NCBI RefSeq assembly: GCF_004000845.1
Contig: NZ_BIMA01000013.1
Span: 31,718-95,717 of the forward strand
DNA length: 64,000 nt
Reading direction: 5' to 3'
Source of the DNA: Paenibacillus koleovorans NBRC 103111
GTDB taxonomy: Bacteria; Bacillota; Bacilli; Paenibacillales; NBRC-103111
Positions within the stretch are counted from its first letter, which is position 1. Each line of letters begins with the position of its first letter. The position numbers and the translations under genes are program-made. The notes beneath the pieces were generated by a model. That model was not told the origin of the DNA and ran no database searches. It saw only the letters and a program-made list of their open reading frames with translations. Positions 20,710-29,501 of this stretch are shown here, piece by piece.

Positions 20710-21474
20710 TTATAGCTTCTTCAGCCTGCCCAGCCCTGCCTGACCTCCTTGGATCATCATCCCGACCTCACTGTTCCAGCTTAATACCTGCATACCAAGC
20801 TCCTGGCATTCAAGTAACAACGCTGTATCGGATGTAATAATACCCGTCCATCGTTGCTTTGAACGCGATGCTTCCACTATTGTTTGAATGGCGGCTTTCA
20901 TCCGGGGATGGCCATATTGATTGATGATGTCCATATCCTGTGACAGGTCATTGGGCCCGACAATGAGGCCATCCAAGCCAGCTACATCCAGTATTTCACT
21001 TATATGCTCAAGCCCCTGCAAGGACTCAATTTGCCCCAAAACCACTATATCGGCATTCGCTTGATCCATATACGTGCGCAAATCGTCTACATGGTAGCCT
21101 GTATGGGCACGGGTTGTGGATACACCACGGCTACCCAGCGGCGCATATTTGCAATGCTTAATCACCGTTTGAACATCCTCGGCCTGAGAAACCATAGGCA
21201 CCAGCAATCCGGCGGCCCCCATCTCCACATACTTCAATATCGGCTCTCTTCCGGTACCGGGTATTCTGACAAGGATCGGTAAATCGGCGCCTTTAGCCGC
21301 TGCAATAATATTTGCAACCATGTAATAATCGAAATAACCATGCTCACAATCCACTATGAGATAGTCAAAGCCCACCTTTTTAAGCATATACACGATATTG
21401 GGGGTGTGCAGCTCGACAAGCATCGTACCATATATACACGCTCCTTCTGCAAGCTTTTGCCTCAAATCGACCAT
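20710..21474 (-). CDS. HpcH/HpaI family class II aldolase
   Basis: About 254 residues from ATG 21474 (GAGGG upstream; a TTG at 21480 adds two residues). HpcH/HpaI aldolases are metal-dependent TIM barrels that cleave 2-keto-3-deoxy sugar acids or 4-hydroxy-2-keto acids to pyruvate and an aldehyde. Family marks: YGTMLVELHTPNIVYMLKKV, DYLIVDCEHGYFDYYMVANI, RIPGTGREPILKYVEMGAAG, a metal-ligand Glu in VLGQIESLQGLEHI and Asp in GLIVGPNDLSQDMD. It is the last gene of the carbohydrate cluster, 26 bp after the FGGY kinase. The substrate is probably a keto-deoxy sugar acid or its phosphate, but neither dehydratase nor dehydrogenase genes are nearby to narrow it. Confidence 0.88.
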   Translation of the reverse strand: MVDLRQKLAEGACIYGTMLVELHTPNIVYMLKKVGFDYLIVDCEHGYFDYYMVANIIAAAKGADLPILVRIPGTGREPILKYVEMGAAGLLVPMVSQAEDVQTVIKHCKYAPLGSRGVSTTRAHTGYHVDDLRTYMDQANADIVVLGQIESLQGLEHISEILDVAGLDGLIVGPNDLSQDMDIINQYGHPRMKAAIQTIVEASRSKQRWTGIITSDTALLLECQELGMQVLSWNSEVGMMIQGGQAGLGRLKKL

Positions 21475-21500
21475 TCGCAAATTTCCCTCGCCCCGTCCCT

Positions 21501-22961
21501 TTATTTTAATCTGTCGTCCTGCCCGGCAAAGCTTGCTTTTATTACCGTTCGCGTCTCATTGAAGTCGCTGCAGCGACCTGAACATAACAACGCCAGACGC
21601 AGTAATCCCATCAACGATTCATCGGGAATCGGAGACATGACACCTGGAGTCCTGGCCAATTGAACAATTCTTTCTATTAAAGGCTTGTTTTTATACGACA
21701 CGCCTCCTGAAAAAATCAATCGCTCCACCTTACCCCCATCCGGGCAGAGAACTTCCATCAGCTTCATATAAACCTCGGCCATATTCTCAAAGGCTGCATG
21801 AAAAAGGGAGCCTACACGCAGGTTAGCTCCAGTAATCCCATGGATTCCTCCAGCTTCTACACCACGCTGTTGTTTATAAAAACCTACCTCTACCTCCAAA
21901 TCCCCTAAAACTTCGATTCCTTCCCTATCCTGATCTTGCATCCTTTTTTCAGACGTCATGAACTGTTGGACAGCCGGAAGTACTTGTGCCCAAATTTGTT
22001 CGCTGCTAAGCTCTCGACCGAATACCGTTCGTCCCACATCTTCAATAAATTCGATCAGGACATCCAAATTACGCCCACCCGGAATACGGGTGACGGTCTG
22101 GAGAACCTCGCCCTTAAAATACGGTCTGATCTCATAGGCACCCGTCCTTGGCTCGTTACTGATTCGCGTCATGATGCCGGCCGTTCCAATCGTTAGCACA
22201 ATTTCGTTGTAGCTTACCGCCATACTTCCGAGCACAGACGCCTGGTGGTCGCCTATATCCGGAAAAACGGGGATCGGTCCTTTATCGGATGCGTAGTACC
22301 CGCACGGCTCCGTCTCACCTTTGAATTCGGGGAACTTCAACGTGCCGCCGCCAGCAGCTTCAATGATCGCATGATTCCACGCTCCAGCGCCAATATCGGC
22401 GAATCCGGTAGCAGCAGCGTTGGTCAAATGGCAGGCATGCCGCCCGGTGAGACAATGAATGAGATAAGAGCCTAAGGTATGGAACATCACGGTGGCGCCA
22501 TCCGGCAGCGTATGCGTCCGCAACCACTGAAATAAATTGCAGAGTGCAAGCCCCGGCTTGAGATCAAGCCCTGTCCGCCGTAGGTCGGCAGGCTTAATCA
22601 ACTCTCGCAAGACCTCCATGTAACTCGCGCTACCGTCTGGCAACATTTCCAAGCAACGTTCATCCTGCCAAGGGATATAGGGGGTAATGGGTCGGCCTTG
22701 GCCATCTGTGAGCAAAAATCCTTGCATCTGGGTGGCTATCAGTATGCCTTCGACAGTCAGCTTCTTCCGTAGATACGATTGAATCAGTTGCATAACGGTA
22801 TCGATAATGGAATCGGCATCGATTTCATAATAAGCGTTCTTCGGATTAGGTAATTTTCCAGGTGCAGGAAGCTTTGTCACCATCGAGATTTCGTGCCGAT
22901 CCACATCCAACAGGGCTGATTTAATAAAGCTGCTGCCTATATCCAAAGCGATGTAGGCCAT
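21501..22961 (-). CDS. FGGY-family carbohydrate kinase
   Basis: About 486 residues from ATG 22961 (GGAGG 7 bases upstream). The N-terminal FGGY domain opens with AYIALDIGSSFIKSALLDVD (phosphate-1 loop of the actin-like ATPase fold) and contains the catalytic-region segment TPYIPWQDERCLEMLPDG. The C-terminal half contains VLTIGTAGIMTRISNEP and IFSGGVSYKNKPLIERIVQL (adenosine motif). FGGY kinases phosphorylate sugars and polyols such as xylulose, rhamnulose, ribulose or erythritol; the substrate here is unknown. It lies between the permease genes and the aldolase, suggesting phosphorylation of the imported sugar or a derivative before cleavage. Confidence 0.9.
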   Translation of the reverse strand: MAYIALDIGSSFIKSALLDVDRHEISMVTKLPAPGKLPNPKNAYYEIDADSIIDTVMQLIQSYLRKKLTVEGILIATQMQGFLLTDGQGRPITPYIPWQDERCLEMLPDGSASYMEVLRELIKPADLRRTGLDLKPGLALCNLFQWLRTHTLPDGATVMFHTLGSYLIHCLTGRHACHLTNAAATGFADIGAGAWNHAIIEAAGGGTLKFPEFKGETEPCGYYASDKGPIPVFPDIGDHQASVLGSMAVSYNEIVLTIGTAGIMTRISNEPRTGAYEIRPYFKGEVLQTVTRIPGGRNLDVLIEFIEDVGRTVFGRELSSEQIWAQVLPAVQQFMTSEKRMQDQDREGIEVLGDLEVEVGFYKQQRGVEAGGIHGITGANLRVGSLFHAAFENMAEVYMKLMEVLCPDGGKVERLIFSGGVSYKNKPLIERIVQLARTPGVMSPIPDESLMGLLRLALLCSGRCSDFNETRTVIKASFAGQDDRLK

Positions 22962-23027
22962 CGCCGCACCTCCGGGCAAATGATGATAAATGAATACCTC
23001 TGGATGAAACTAGAATCACCTGCACGG

Positions 23028-23900
23028 TTATCCTTTCACAGAACCTAAAAGCAATCCTTTGGCAAAATATTTTTGCAGAAAAGGATAGAGGATTAATAAC
23101 GGCAGTGCTGTAATGACAATTGCAGCCATCTTGACCGGCGGCCCATATTCGAACCCGCCCAAATCAACGGCTAACGAAGAATCGGATTGTTGGATAAGCA
23201 TCTGTCGCAAGAAAACCTGAAGCGGCCATCTCGATGAATCATTAATATATAAAATGGCAAGAAAGAACGTATTCCAGTTGTGCACCATGTAAAAAAGCGT
23301 GAAGGTCGCAATAGCTGGTGCAGATAGAGGAAGGACAATATTCCACAAAATCCTCCACTCCGAGCAGCCATCTATACGCGCCGACTCCTCCAGCTCCTCG
23401 GGAATGTTCTGAAAGAAGCTGCGCATGACAATCAGGTAAAAGGGAGAGATCGCTCCTACCAGCCATAATGACCAGTAAGAATTAATCAGCCCCAGCTTCG
23501 AAACAACCAAGTAGGTGGGAATCATTCCTCCGCTGAATAACATCGTGAACACGACTAGAAAATTGAATATGCCTCGTCCTTTCAACCATTTCTTAGACAA
23601 GCCATAGGCAGTGAGACAGGTTAGAACCATATTAACCAATGTGCCCATTATGGTAATAAAGATCGCATTTTTGAAAGCGGTCGTGAAGCTTTTGTAGCTC
23701 AGCAAATACCCGTACGCATTCCAAGATATCTCATTGGGCCATAGGTAAAACCCACGGGTCATCGACTCGTGATTGCTTGAGAATGAATTGGCCAAAATGT
23801 ACCATAAAGGCAGTATAATCGCACATGTAAACATAATTAACAGGCTATACACAAGGATCACAAATATAAAATCATTCCGGGCAGAGGGTTGTAGCCACAT
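23028..23900 (-). CDS. Carbohydrate ABC transporter permease (LplC/MalG type)
   Basis: 290 residues with six predicted TM helices (e.g. FIFVILVYSLLIMFTCAIIL, FLVVFTMLFSGGMIPTYLVV, MAAIVITALPLLILYPFLQK). The cytoplasmic EAA loop is EELEESARIDGCSEWRILWN followed by IVLPLSAPAI. The C-terminus LQKYFAKGLLLGSVKG is typical of CUT1-type permeases paired with LplB. It lies two bases downstream of the other permease gene, so the two are cotranslated. It imports an oligosaccharide together with the SBP at 24871. No ATPase gene is present; CUT1 systems of Firmicutes often share one MsmX-type ATPase encoded elsewhere. Confidence 0.93.
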   Translation of the reverse strand: MWLQPSARNDFIFVILVYSLLIMFTCAIILPLWYILANSFSSNHESMTRGFYLWPNEISWNAYGYLLSYKSFTTAFKNAIFITIMGTLVNMVLTCLTAYGLSKKWLKGRGIFNFLVVFTMLFSGGMIPTYLVVSKLGLINSYWSLWLVGAISPFYLIVMRSFFQNIPEELEESARIDGCSEWRILWNIVLPLSAPAIATFTLFYMVHNWNTFFLAILYINDSSRWPLQVFLRQMLIQQSDSSLAVDLGGFEYGPPVKMAAIVITALPLLILYPFLQKYFAKGLLLGSVKG

Positions 23901-23902
23901 CT

Positions 23903-24808
23903 TTAGAATACGCCTTCCCTCCCCACTTTTTTGGCCATGCCGTTGGCTGCAACAACGAGTAGCAACCCAACAAACGATTTGAACAGTCCTATTGCTGTAC
24001 TATAGCTGAATTGACCGGTTTGAATACCAACTCGATAGATATAAGTGTCGAATACATCGGAAGCTGCCAGATTCGCAGGGTTTTGCATCAGAAAGATGTG
24101 TTCGAATCCGATTTCAAGTATATCGCCCAACCGAAGAATAAACAGCAGAACAATGGTCGTGGTCAATGCAGGCAAGCTTATATGAAGCAGTTGCTTCATC
24201 CGGTTCGCTCCGTCCATGATGGCTGCTTCGTAGAGTGAAGGATCTACAGATGCGAGTACGGCAATGAAAATAATGGCACTCCAACCGCTTTCTTTCCATA
24301 TATTTTGCATTAAATACACCCAGGGGAAAGAATCCGCGCTAACCAGAAAATTCCATCGATCCAACCCCAAGGAGTTGAGCAAGACATTGATAGTCCCTCC
24401 AGATGGCGCAAATAAGACAACGGTTACACTGACTACGACAACCCACGATACAAAATGCGGCACATAAACAATCGTCTGAATCGTTCTGGCTATCCAGCCC
24501 TTTCGAATTTCATTGATGAATAATGCCAGTACAATCGGAGCTGGAAAATATAAAAATAAATTGATGGCGCTCAGCTTTAATGTATTGGTAAACAATCTAT
24601 AAAAATCGGTATCGCTAAATAAACGTTGAAAATGCTCTAATCCTACCCATGGACTTTTCATGATCCCTTGGAACAAGTTATACTCCTGGAAAGCCACAAC
24701 AAGCCCCATCATAGGGATGTATCTGAATAGAAGGAAAAACAGCATTCCGGGAAGAATCATTACATACAAGGGCATGCTGCGAATGTACGCTTTTATATGA
24801 ATCACCAT
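23903..24808 (-). CDS. Carbohydrate ABC transporter permease (LplB/MalF type)
   Basis: 301 residues with six TM helices (PLYVMILPGMLFFLLFRYIP at the N-terminus, IVYVPHFVSWVVVVSVTVVL, SAIIFIAVLASVDPSLYEAA). The EAA loop is DPSLYEAAIMDGANRMKQLL followed by HISLPAL. The IPMMGLVVAFQEYN motif after TM1 is typical of LplB-type permeases. Partner of the permease at 23028 and of the lipoprotein at 24871 in a CUT1 importer. Confidence 0.93.
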   Translation of the reverse strand: MVIHIKAYIRSMPLYVMILPGMLFFLLFRYIPMMGLVVAFQEYNLFQGIMKSPWVGLEHFQRLFSDTDFYRLFTNTLKLSAINLFLYFPAPIVLALFINEIRKGWIARTIQTIVYVPHFVSWVVVVSVTVVLFAPSGGTINVLLNSLGLDRWNFLVSADSFPWVYLMQNIWKESGWSAIIFIAVLASVDPSLYEAAIMDGANRMKQLLHISLPALTTTIVLLFILRLGDILEIGFEHIFLMQNPANLAASDVFDTYIYRVGIQTGQFSYSTAIGLFKSFVGLLLVVAANGMAKKVGREGVF

Positions 24809-24870
24809 CTCTCATATCCGAGGCAGGGCCATTTCAGGCGACCTGCCTCTCACTCTTCACCATTTACGCC

Positions 24871-26379
24871 CTATTTCTTGGAGGCCAGATAATCTGCATT
24901 GATCTCTTGAATAATCTGGTCTCCGCCGTTTTTCTTCCATTCGCTGACTGCCTTATCAATTTCGCTGGCTGGCAGTTCACCTAGAATGACTTTGACCATC
25001 GACTCGTTCCACTTGTTTTTCAAATTGATGCCGTTCTTAATGTACGTTTCGGATATTAATCCGAAAGCAACGTCCCGGTAGGCATATTTTTCATTTTCAC
25101 GATATAGTTTAAGCATCTTGTCTATATATTCGGGACTTTCCCATCTCGGCGAATTCTGATAAATGTCATCCTTGGGATGAAAGAAGACACGATATAAAAG
25201 AAATGGCCGTTCACTGTCAAATGCCGGAAGCGGTGCGAAAGTATCGCCTTTCTTCTCGTAATGTATGCCTTCGATTCCATGCTTCATCAGATCCATGCCC
25301 TCGTCAGATGACATATATTCTAGTAGCTGTAAGATCCGATGCTGTTTTTTGGCGTCGATTTTCGAATTGATAACGATTTTACTGCCGCCCATCTGCGTCA
25401 GCTGCCCTTGTTTGCCGTCCGCTCCTTTTGGAGGGGCAATCGGAACGCTAAGACCGTTGATTTTTTTCATTTTTTCCACATCCGTATAGTAAATACCGGA
25501 TGCGCTTGTTACGGTCATTCCTACAGTACCGCTGAGATACTTGGCGTTGATATCCGAACTTTTGTTAAGGATAAAATCCGTATCCAGTACGCCTTCCGTA
25601 TAAGCTTTGTTCATAAAACCAAGAAATGCCTTCAGCTCTTCTGTCTGAACCTCTATCGGAATCAATTTGCCGTCCTTCTCTTTCCAGCCCTCAGCCAATC
25701 CGAAAGCTGCCGTCAAGTGCTGGAGCGTATCAAGAAAACCTCCCGTCTTACTGACCGCTGTCGTAAATCCGAAAGTATCCTTTTTGCCGTTGCCATCCGG
25801 GTCGTTAAGCGCGAAGGCTTTGGCCACCTGATAGAATTCATCGATGGTAGTCGGCGCTTTTAGCTTCAGCTTGTCCAGCCAGTCTTGGCGAATGGCCAGA
25901 GACTCTCTTCCCGGTTGGAGATAGTAAGCAAGACCATAAATTTTCCCTGCCGGATTTAGCAGTTGAAGTTGATAAGGGTCTTGTTTCTTGAACAAACCGG
26001 GATATTGATCCTTAAACGGACTTAATTCCAGGAATACGCCATTTTGTTGCCATTTTCTAAAGCTGTTTCTATCATTAATAAAATAGACATCGGGAAATTG
26101 ACCGGATGCGGCAAGCACGTTCAACTTTTCTCCGTATACATCGGACGGTACCCATTGAATTTGCAAATCGATGTTCAGCTTTTCATTTAATTTCTTGATG
26201 ACCGGATGCTCGTTGTCAGGCCATCCTCCTCCGCTAAACGAGACGGTCGTCATGTTGATCGTCAGCTTCTCGTTCGTTTCCCCTCCGACCTGACTTTCCT
26301 GTTTTTTTCCTCCTGAACATCCTGTTGCAACCACAACCGACAGGATAACGCATACCATCCACAACAGTGTCTTTTTCAA
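24871..26379 (-). CDS. Extracellular solute-binding lipoprotein (LplA-like, CUT1)
   Basis: 502 residues from a TTG at 26379 with GAGGGG eight bases upstream. A lipoprotein signal peptide ends in the lipobox VVATGC at about residues 16-21, followed by a charged linker. The mature protein is an extracellular solute-binding family 1 protein: VLAASGQFPDVYFINDRNSF near residue 90, DEFYQVAKAFALNDPDGNGK (a calcium-loop-like DxDGxGxxD element common in this group) and GLAYYLQPGRESLAIRQDWL. It binds the transported oligosaccharide at the outer membrane face. Located between the histidine kinase and the permeases; likely regulated by the YesM/YesN-type pair. A truncated copy of its start survives near 31612. 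Confidence 0.92.
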   Translation of the reverse strand: MKKTLLWMVCVILSVVVATGCSGGKKQESQVGGETNEKLTINMTTVSFSGGGWPDNEHPVIKKLNEKLNIDLQIQWVPSDVYGEKLNVLAASGQFPDVYFINDRNSFRKWQQNGVFLELSPFKDQYPGLFKKQDPYQLQLLNPAGKIYGLAYYLQPGRESLAIRQDWLDKLKLKAPTTIDEFYQVAKAFALNDPDGNGKKDTFGFTTAVSKTGGFLDTLQHLTAAFGLAEGWKEKDGKLIPIEVQTEELKAFLGFMNKAYTEGVLDTDFILNKSSDINAKYLSGTVGMTVTSASGIYYTDVEKMKKINGLSVPIAPPKGADGKQGQLTQMGGSKIVINSKIDAKKQHRILQLLEYMSSDEGMDLMKHGIEGIHYEKKGDTFAPLPAFDSERPFLLYRVFFHPKDDIYQNSPRWESPEYIDKMLKLYRENEKYAYRDVAFGLISETYIKNGINLKNKWNESMVKVILGELPASEIDKAVSEWKKNGGDQIIQEINADYLASKK

Positions 26380-26470
26380 CTTTTAGCCCCCTCATTCTTA
26401 TCCATGAATGTATTGCTTCTACAGCATATCAGGGCAGCAGCTGCTTTTCCTTGCACAGATTGACGATTCC

Positions 26471-28258
26471 CTACCCAATACGACGAAAAGGAATCTTGAT
26501 GGAAACGACGGTTCCTTTTCCCGGAAATGAAGCGATATGAAGACCAAATTCCGTTCCGTACTTCAATACCAGACGGGCATGAACATTGGCAATCCCAAGC
26601 GAATTCCCGACCTCATACCGGCTGCCGTCTGCAATTTGCTCCAGCATGGCATTGATCTCGGACAGCCGTCTTTCTTCAATGCCAGGTCCATTGTCCGCAA
26701 CTTCAATGTAAAGCATATCGCCTTCATTGTAGGCGCTAATAATAACGGTAGCATCGCCTTCTTGAGGTTCAACCGCATATTTCACCGCATTTTCTACGAT
26801 CGGCTGCAAGATGAGCTTTATGCATTTACAATTCAAATATTTTTCATTTACATAGATTTCACTTCGGAAAAAAACAGGAAAACGAATTTGGATAATTTCT
26901 AAATACTGAAAGACATGGGCGATTTCTTCTGTTAACAGCACTTCATCCGTAGAAAATCGAGCATTGTACCTGTATATTTCGCCGAGGTTGCGGGAGATGG
27001 TTTCTATTTTCTGATTCTTGTCCAAATAAGCTATGCTTCGTATGATTTCGAGTGTATTATACAAAAGATGCGGATTGGTTTGGTTTTGCAGCGCCCGAAT
27101 CATGGCTTCTCTTTGCTCCAGCTCCGTTTGCATATTTTTGATCTGCAAATCATAGACGGTATTAATCATGTTCTCTAATTGCTCCACCATTTGATTAAAG
27201 CTTTGCGTCAACAACCAGAATTCGTCCTTGGAACCGGGTATGCGCACACGGGACCGAAAGTCCCCGTCTGCCACCTTTCTCATCGATCGCACTAATTCGG
27301 ATACGGGACGGAAAAATAAATTCGTGAGCATCGGGACCAGCACCAATGTACCGATAATCATCGAGACCAACACCACTAGCACAACAAACTTGGCTGTCTG
27401 CAACCCCCGGTTTACTTCTGCGACAGGAACGGCCGACAAGATCCGCCAGCCTTGGACGGATGAAGGGATGACCGTAACCAGCCACTGCTCATCTTTCCAA
27501 TACTGAATCTCGGTTCCCTTTGTATAATTCAAATCCAGATCCTTCATCCGTGTCTGCGATATGGGTTGCCCCAGCATACTCTTCGAGGTATCGTAAATAA
27601 TCGAACCATCCTCGGAGAGTATCACAAAGAACCCGTTTTTCCCTAAATGGGCACCCTTAAACGCTTTTTCAATTTCATTCAGCCTGATATCGACAATAAA
27701 GTGTCCAATGACTTTAATCGTATCGATATCATGAACGGGTAGAACAAGAGAAACCACAAATTGATTCAAGCTATTCTGATACTGCACTTTATGGGTTGGC
27801 AGTACCTCCAGCTTGTCCGTCAGTTTTTGCGTATACCAGGGTTCTTTCATAAACACGGACGATGTAGAGATTCCGATTGAAGTCACCAGATTCTTTTCTT
27901 CGGACAATAGGAACATACCCGCAATTTCCGGGAAGTAGTTGGACATGATCATGCCCATCAGCTTATCCAGTTGAATTAACTCCTGCGAATTCGCGGATTT
28001 CTGACGCAAAAATTGTTGAACCTCGGGCGTTCTGAAGAAACTGTATGTGGACTGAGCCAAATACCGAAAATACAAATCCATGTGATTGTTCAAACGGTCA
28101 GAAGTCTGTCTGGAGAATTGAAACGTTTCTGTTTTGATTGCCCCGCTGAAATAGTATTGCGAGAAAATAAACATGGTCACGAGCGTGATCAGATTAAGCG
28201 AAAAAAAAGCGATCATCATCTTCTGTTTGATCGAGATGTTTAGCTTCCTATCCATCAT
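26471..28258 (-). CDS. YesM-type sensor histidine kinase
   Basis: 595 residues. TM1 (about 12-35, KMMIAFFSLNLITLVTMFIF), an extracellular dCache-like sensor (about 36-290), TM2 (about 292-315, FVVLVVLVSMIIGTLVLVPM), HAMP (about 315-370), a coiled coil, then the His_kinase domain with the phosphoacceptor His in LQNQTNPHLLYNTLEIIRSI and the HATPase_c domain (IVENAVKYAVEPQ, VADNGPGIEERRL, GNSLGIANVHARL). These kinases sense extracellular carbohydrates, often via the cognate SBP, and phosphorylate an AraC-type response regulator. Its stop lies 92 bp before the SBP start; it overlaps the regulator gene by 4 bases. Its 3' end is duplicated at 31718-31780. Confidence 0.93.
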   Translation of the reverse strand: MMDRKLNISIKQKMMIAFFSLNLITLVTMFIFSQYYFSGAIKTETFQFSRQTSDRLNNHMDLYFRYLAQSTYSFFRTPEVQQFLRQKSANSQELIQLDKLMGMIMSNYFPEIAGMFLLSEEKNLVTSIGISTSSVFMKEPWYTQKLTDKLEVLPTHKVQYQNSLNQFVVSLVLPVHDIDTIKVIGHFIVDIRLNEIEKAFKGAHLGKNGFFVILSEDGSIIYDTSKSMLGQPISQTRMKDLDLNYTKGTEIQYWKDEQWLVTVIPSSVQGWRILSAVPVAEVNRGLQTAKFVVLVVLVSMIIGTLVLVPMLTNLFFRPVSELVRSMRKVADGDFRSRVRIPGSKDEFWLLTQSFNQMVEQLENMINTVYDLQIKNMQTELEQREAMIRALQNQTNPHLLYNTLEIIRSIAYLDKNQKIETISRNLGEIYRYNARFSTDEVLLTEEIAHVFQYLEIIQIRFPVFFRSEIYVNEKYLNCKCIKLILQPIVENAVKYAVEPQEGDATVIISAYNEGDMLYIEVADNGPGIEERRLSEINAMLEQIADGSRYEVGNSLGIANVHARLVLKYGTEFGLHIASFPGKGTVVSIKIPFRRIG

Positions 28259-29277
28259 TTTAGCCCCAGGCTTTTCCGGTATTCATTCGGCGTTTTTCCG
28301 GACAAGCTCTTAAAGGTTCGATTAAAGTAAGGAATGGATGAAAAACCTGTCATCTCGGCGACATCATAAACCTTGATATCGGGCTCCAATAACAGTTTCT
28401 TGGCATTGGCAATTCGCGTGTTATTCAAATAGTTGATTAAAGAAACCCCTGTATGCTGTTTGATTAGAAAACGAAAATAGGAGGGGCTTAAATGAGTCAT
28501 GGCAGCCATTTTGTTCAAGGTGATATTATGCATATAGTTATTGTGAATGTATTCACACGCTTTTTGTATTTCCGCTTTCACGCTTTGGTTGGTTGAAGCG
28601 CTTTGCTGCAGCCATCGCTCGGCTAGTGCCTGGAAGTGTTCACGAACGGATGAATCATCCAAGGGGTCAAATTGCGGAAGAACGTTGGAATTCTCATCTG
28701 CATGAAACAGATCCATCCACTTTCTGGCATAAAGCTTCAACAAACCGCACCGATGAGGAGTATAAGCTCCTTTTAGCCTCATGAGGCCATTTAGAATTTT
28801 TTGCATTTCCTTAACCAGCTCAGCGGATTCCAGCATCAGGCATGCATCCATGAAATGCTGGATTTTTATGCAATGCTCGTGAATTTCTTTGAAGGAATGA
28901 TAATGGTCAGCCGCCCTCTTGAGCGCCATATGCAATTGTTTTTCTGAAAGCGGTTTCAATAAATATTCCAATGCCCCGAAATGCATCGCCTCTCGAGCAT
29001 ATTCAAATTGATCATGTCCGCTCAATATGATGGAAGCGATAGGAAGCTTGTGGTTATCGATGGTTTGAAGCAGCCATAATCCATCTCTGTTCGGCATCAT
29101 AATGTCGGTGATCAGGATGTGCGGCCAGGTTTCCGTCATCTGCATATAGGCTTCCTCACCGTTTCCCGCCTCCCCTAGCACCCGGTAATTCCCCTCCGCA
29201 TTCTCCACCATTTCCACAATCGCGCTGCGAATCCAGGGCTCGTCCTCGGCTATGAATACATCAAACATGCACATCAA
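28255..29277 (-). CDS. YesN-type response regulator with AraC DNA-binding domain
   Basis: 340 residues. Receiver domain about 3-120 with the acidic pocket (FIAEDEPWIRSAI), phosphoacceptor Asp in ILITDIMMPNRDGLWLL, and the switch Lys in ALEYLLKPLSEKQL. The linker region is poorly conserved. The C-terminal ~100 residues form two AraC helix-turn-helix motifs (YMHNITLNKMAAMTHLSPSY, IANAKKLLLEPDIKVYDVAE). It overlaps the kinase start by 4 bases (ATGA type). It is expected to activate the downstream transporter operon when phosphorylated. Confidence 0.94.
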   Translation of the reverse strand: MMCMFDVFIAEDEPWIRSAIVEMVENAEGNYRVLGEAGNGEEAYMQMTETWPHILITDIMMPNRDGLWLLQTIDNHKLPIASIILSGHDQFEYAREAMHFGALEYLLKPLSEKQLHMALKRAADHYHSFKEIHEHCIKIQHFMDACLMLESAELVKEMQKILNGLMRLKGAYTPHRCGLLKLYARKWMDLFHADENSNVLPQFDPLDDSSVREHFQALAERWLQQSASTNQSVKAEIQKACEYIHNNYMHNITLNKMAAMTHLSPSYFRFLIKQHTGVSLINYLNNTRIANAKKLLLEPDIKVYDVAEMTGFSSIPYFNRTFKSLSGKTPNEYRKSLGLK

Positions 29278-29374
29278 TCCCCTTTAATGAATTTACCGCT
29301 GACTGCTATTACAGTAGCTATCATAGCTCTGAGTATTCCCAACATCAACCCTTTTTCTCCATCCCCCACTCCCA

Positions 29375-29409
29375 TAAAAAATCCCTCCCAGGTTTACATT
29401 GAGGGGTTT
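29375..29409 (-). terminator. Probable terminator downstream of the TIM-barrel gene
   Basis: Minus-strand AAACCCCTC / GAGGGATTT (29401-29409 with 29379-29387, one mismatch) followed by a T run. It separates the gene ending at 29502 from the two-component genes. Confidence 0.55.
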
Positions 29410-29501
29410 ATTCCTTCGTGTCTACTTAAGAGGGATACGATCCAATATGGAATTTCGTGTCTTATCGTTCAATGAGATCCCCTGAACATGGTCAACCTCC
29501 C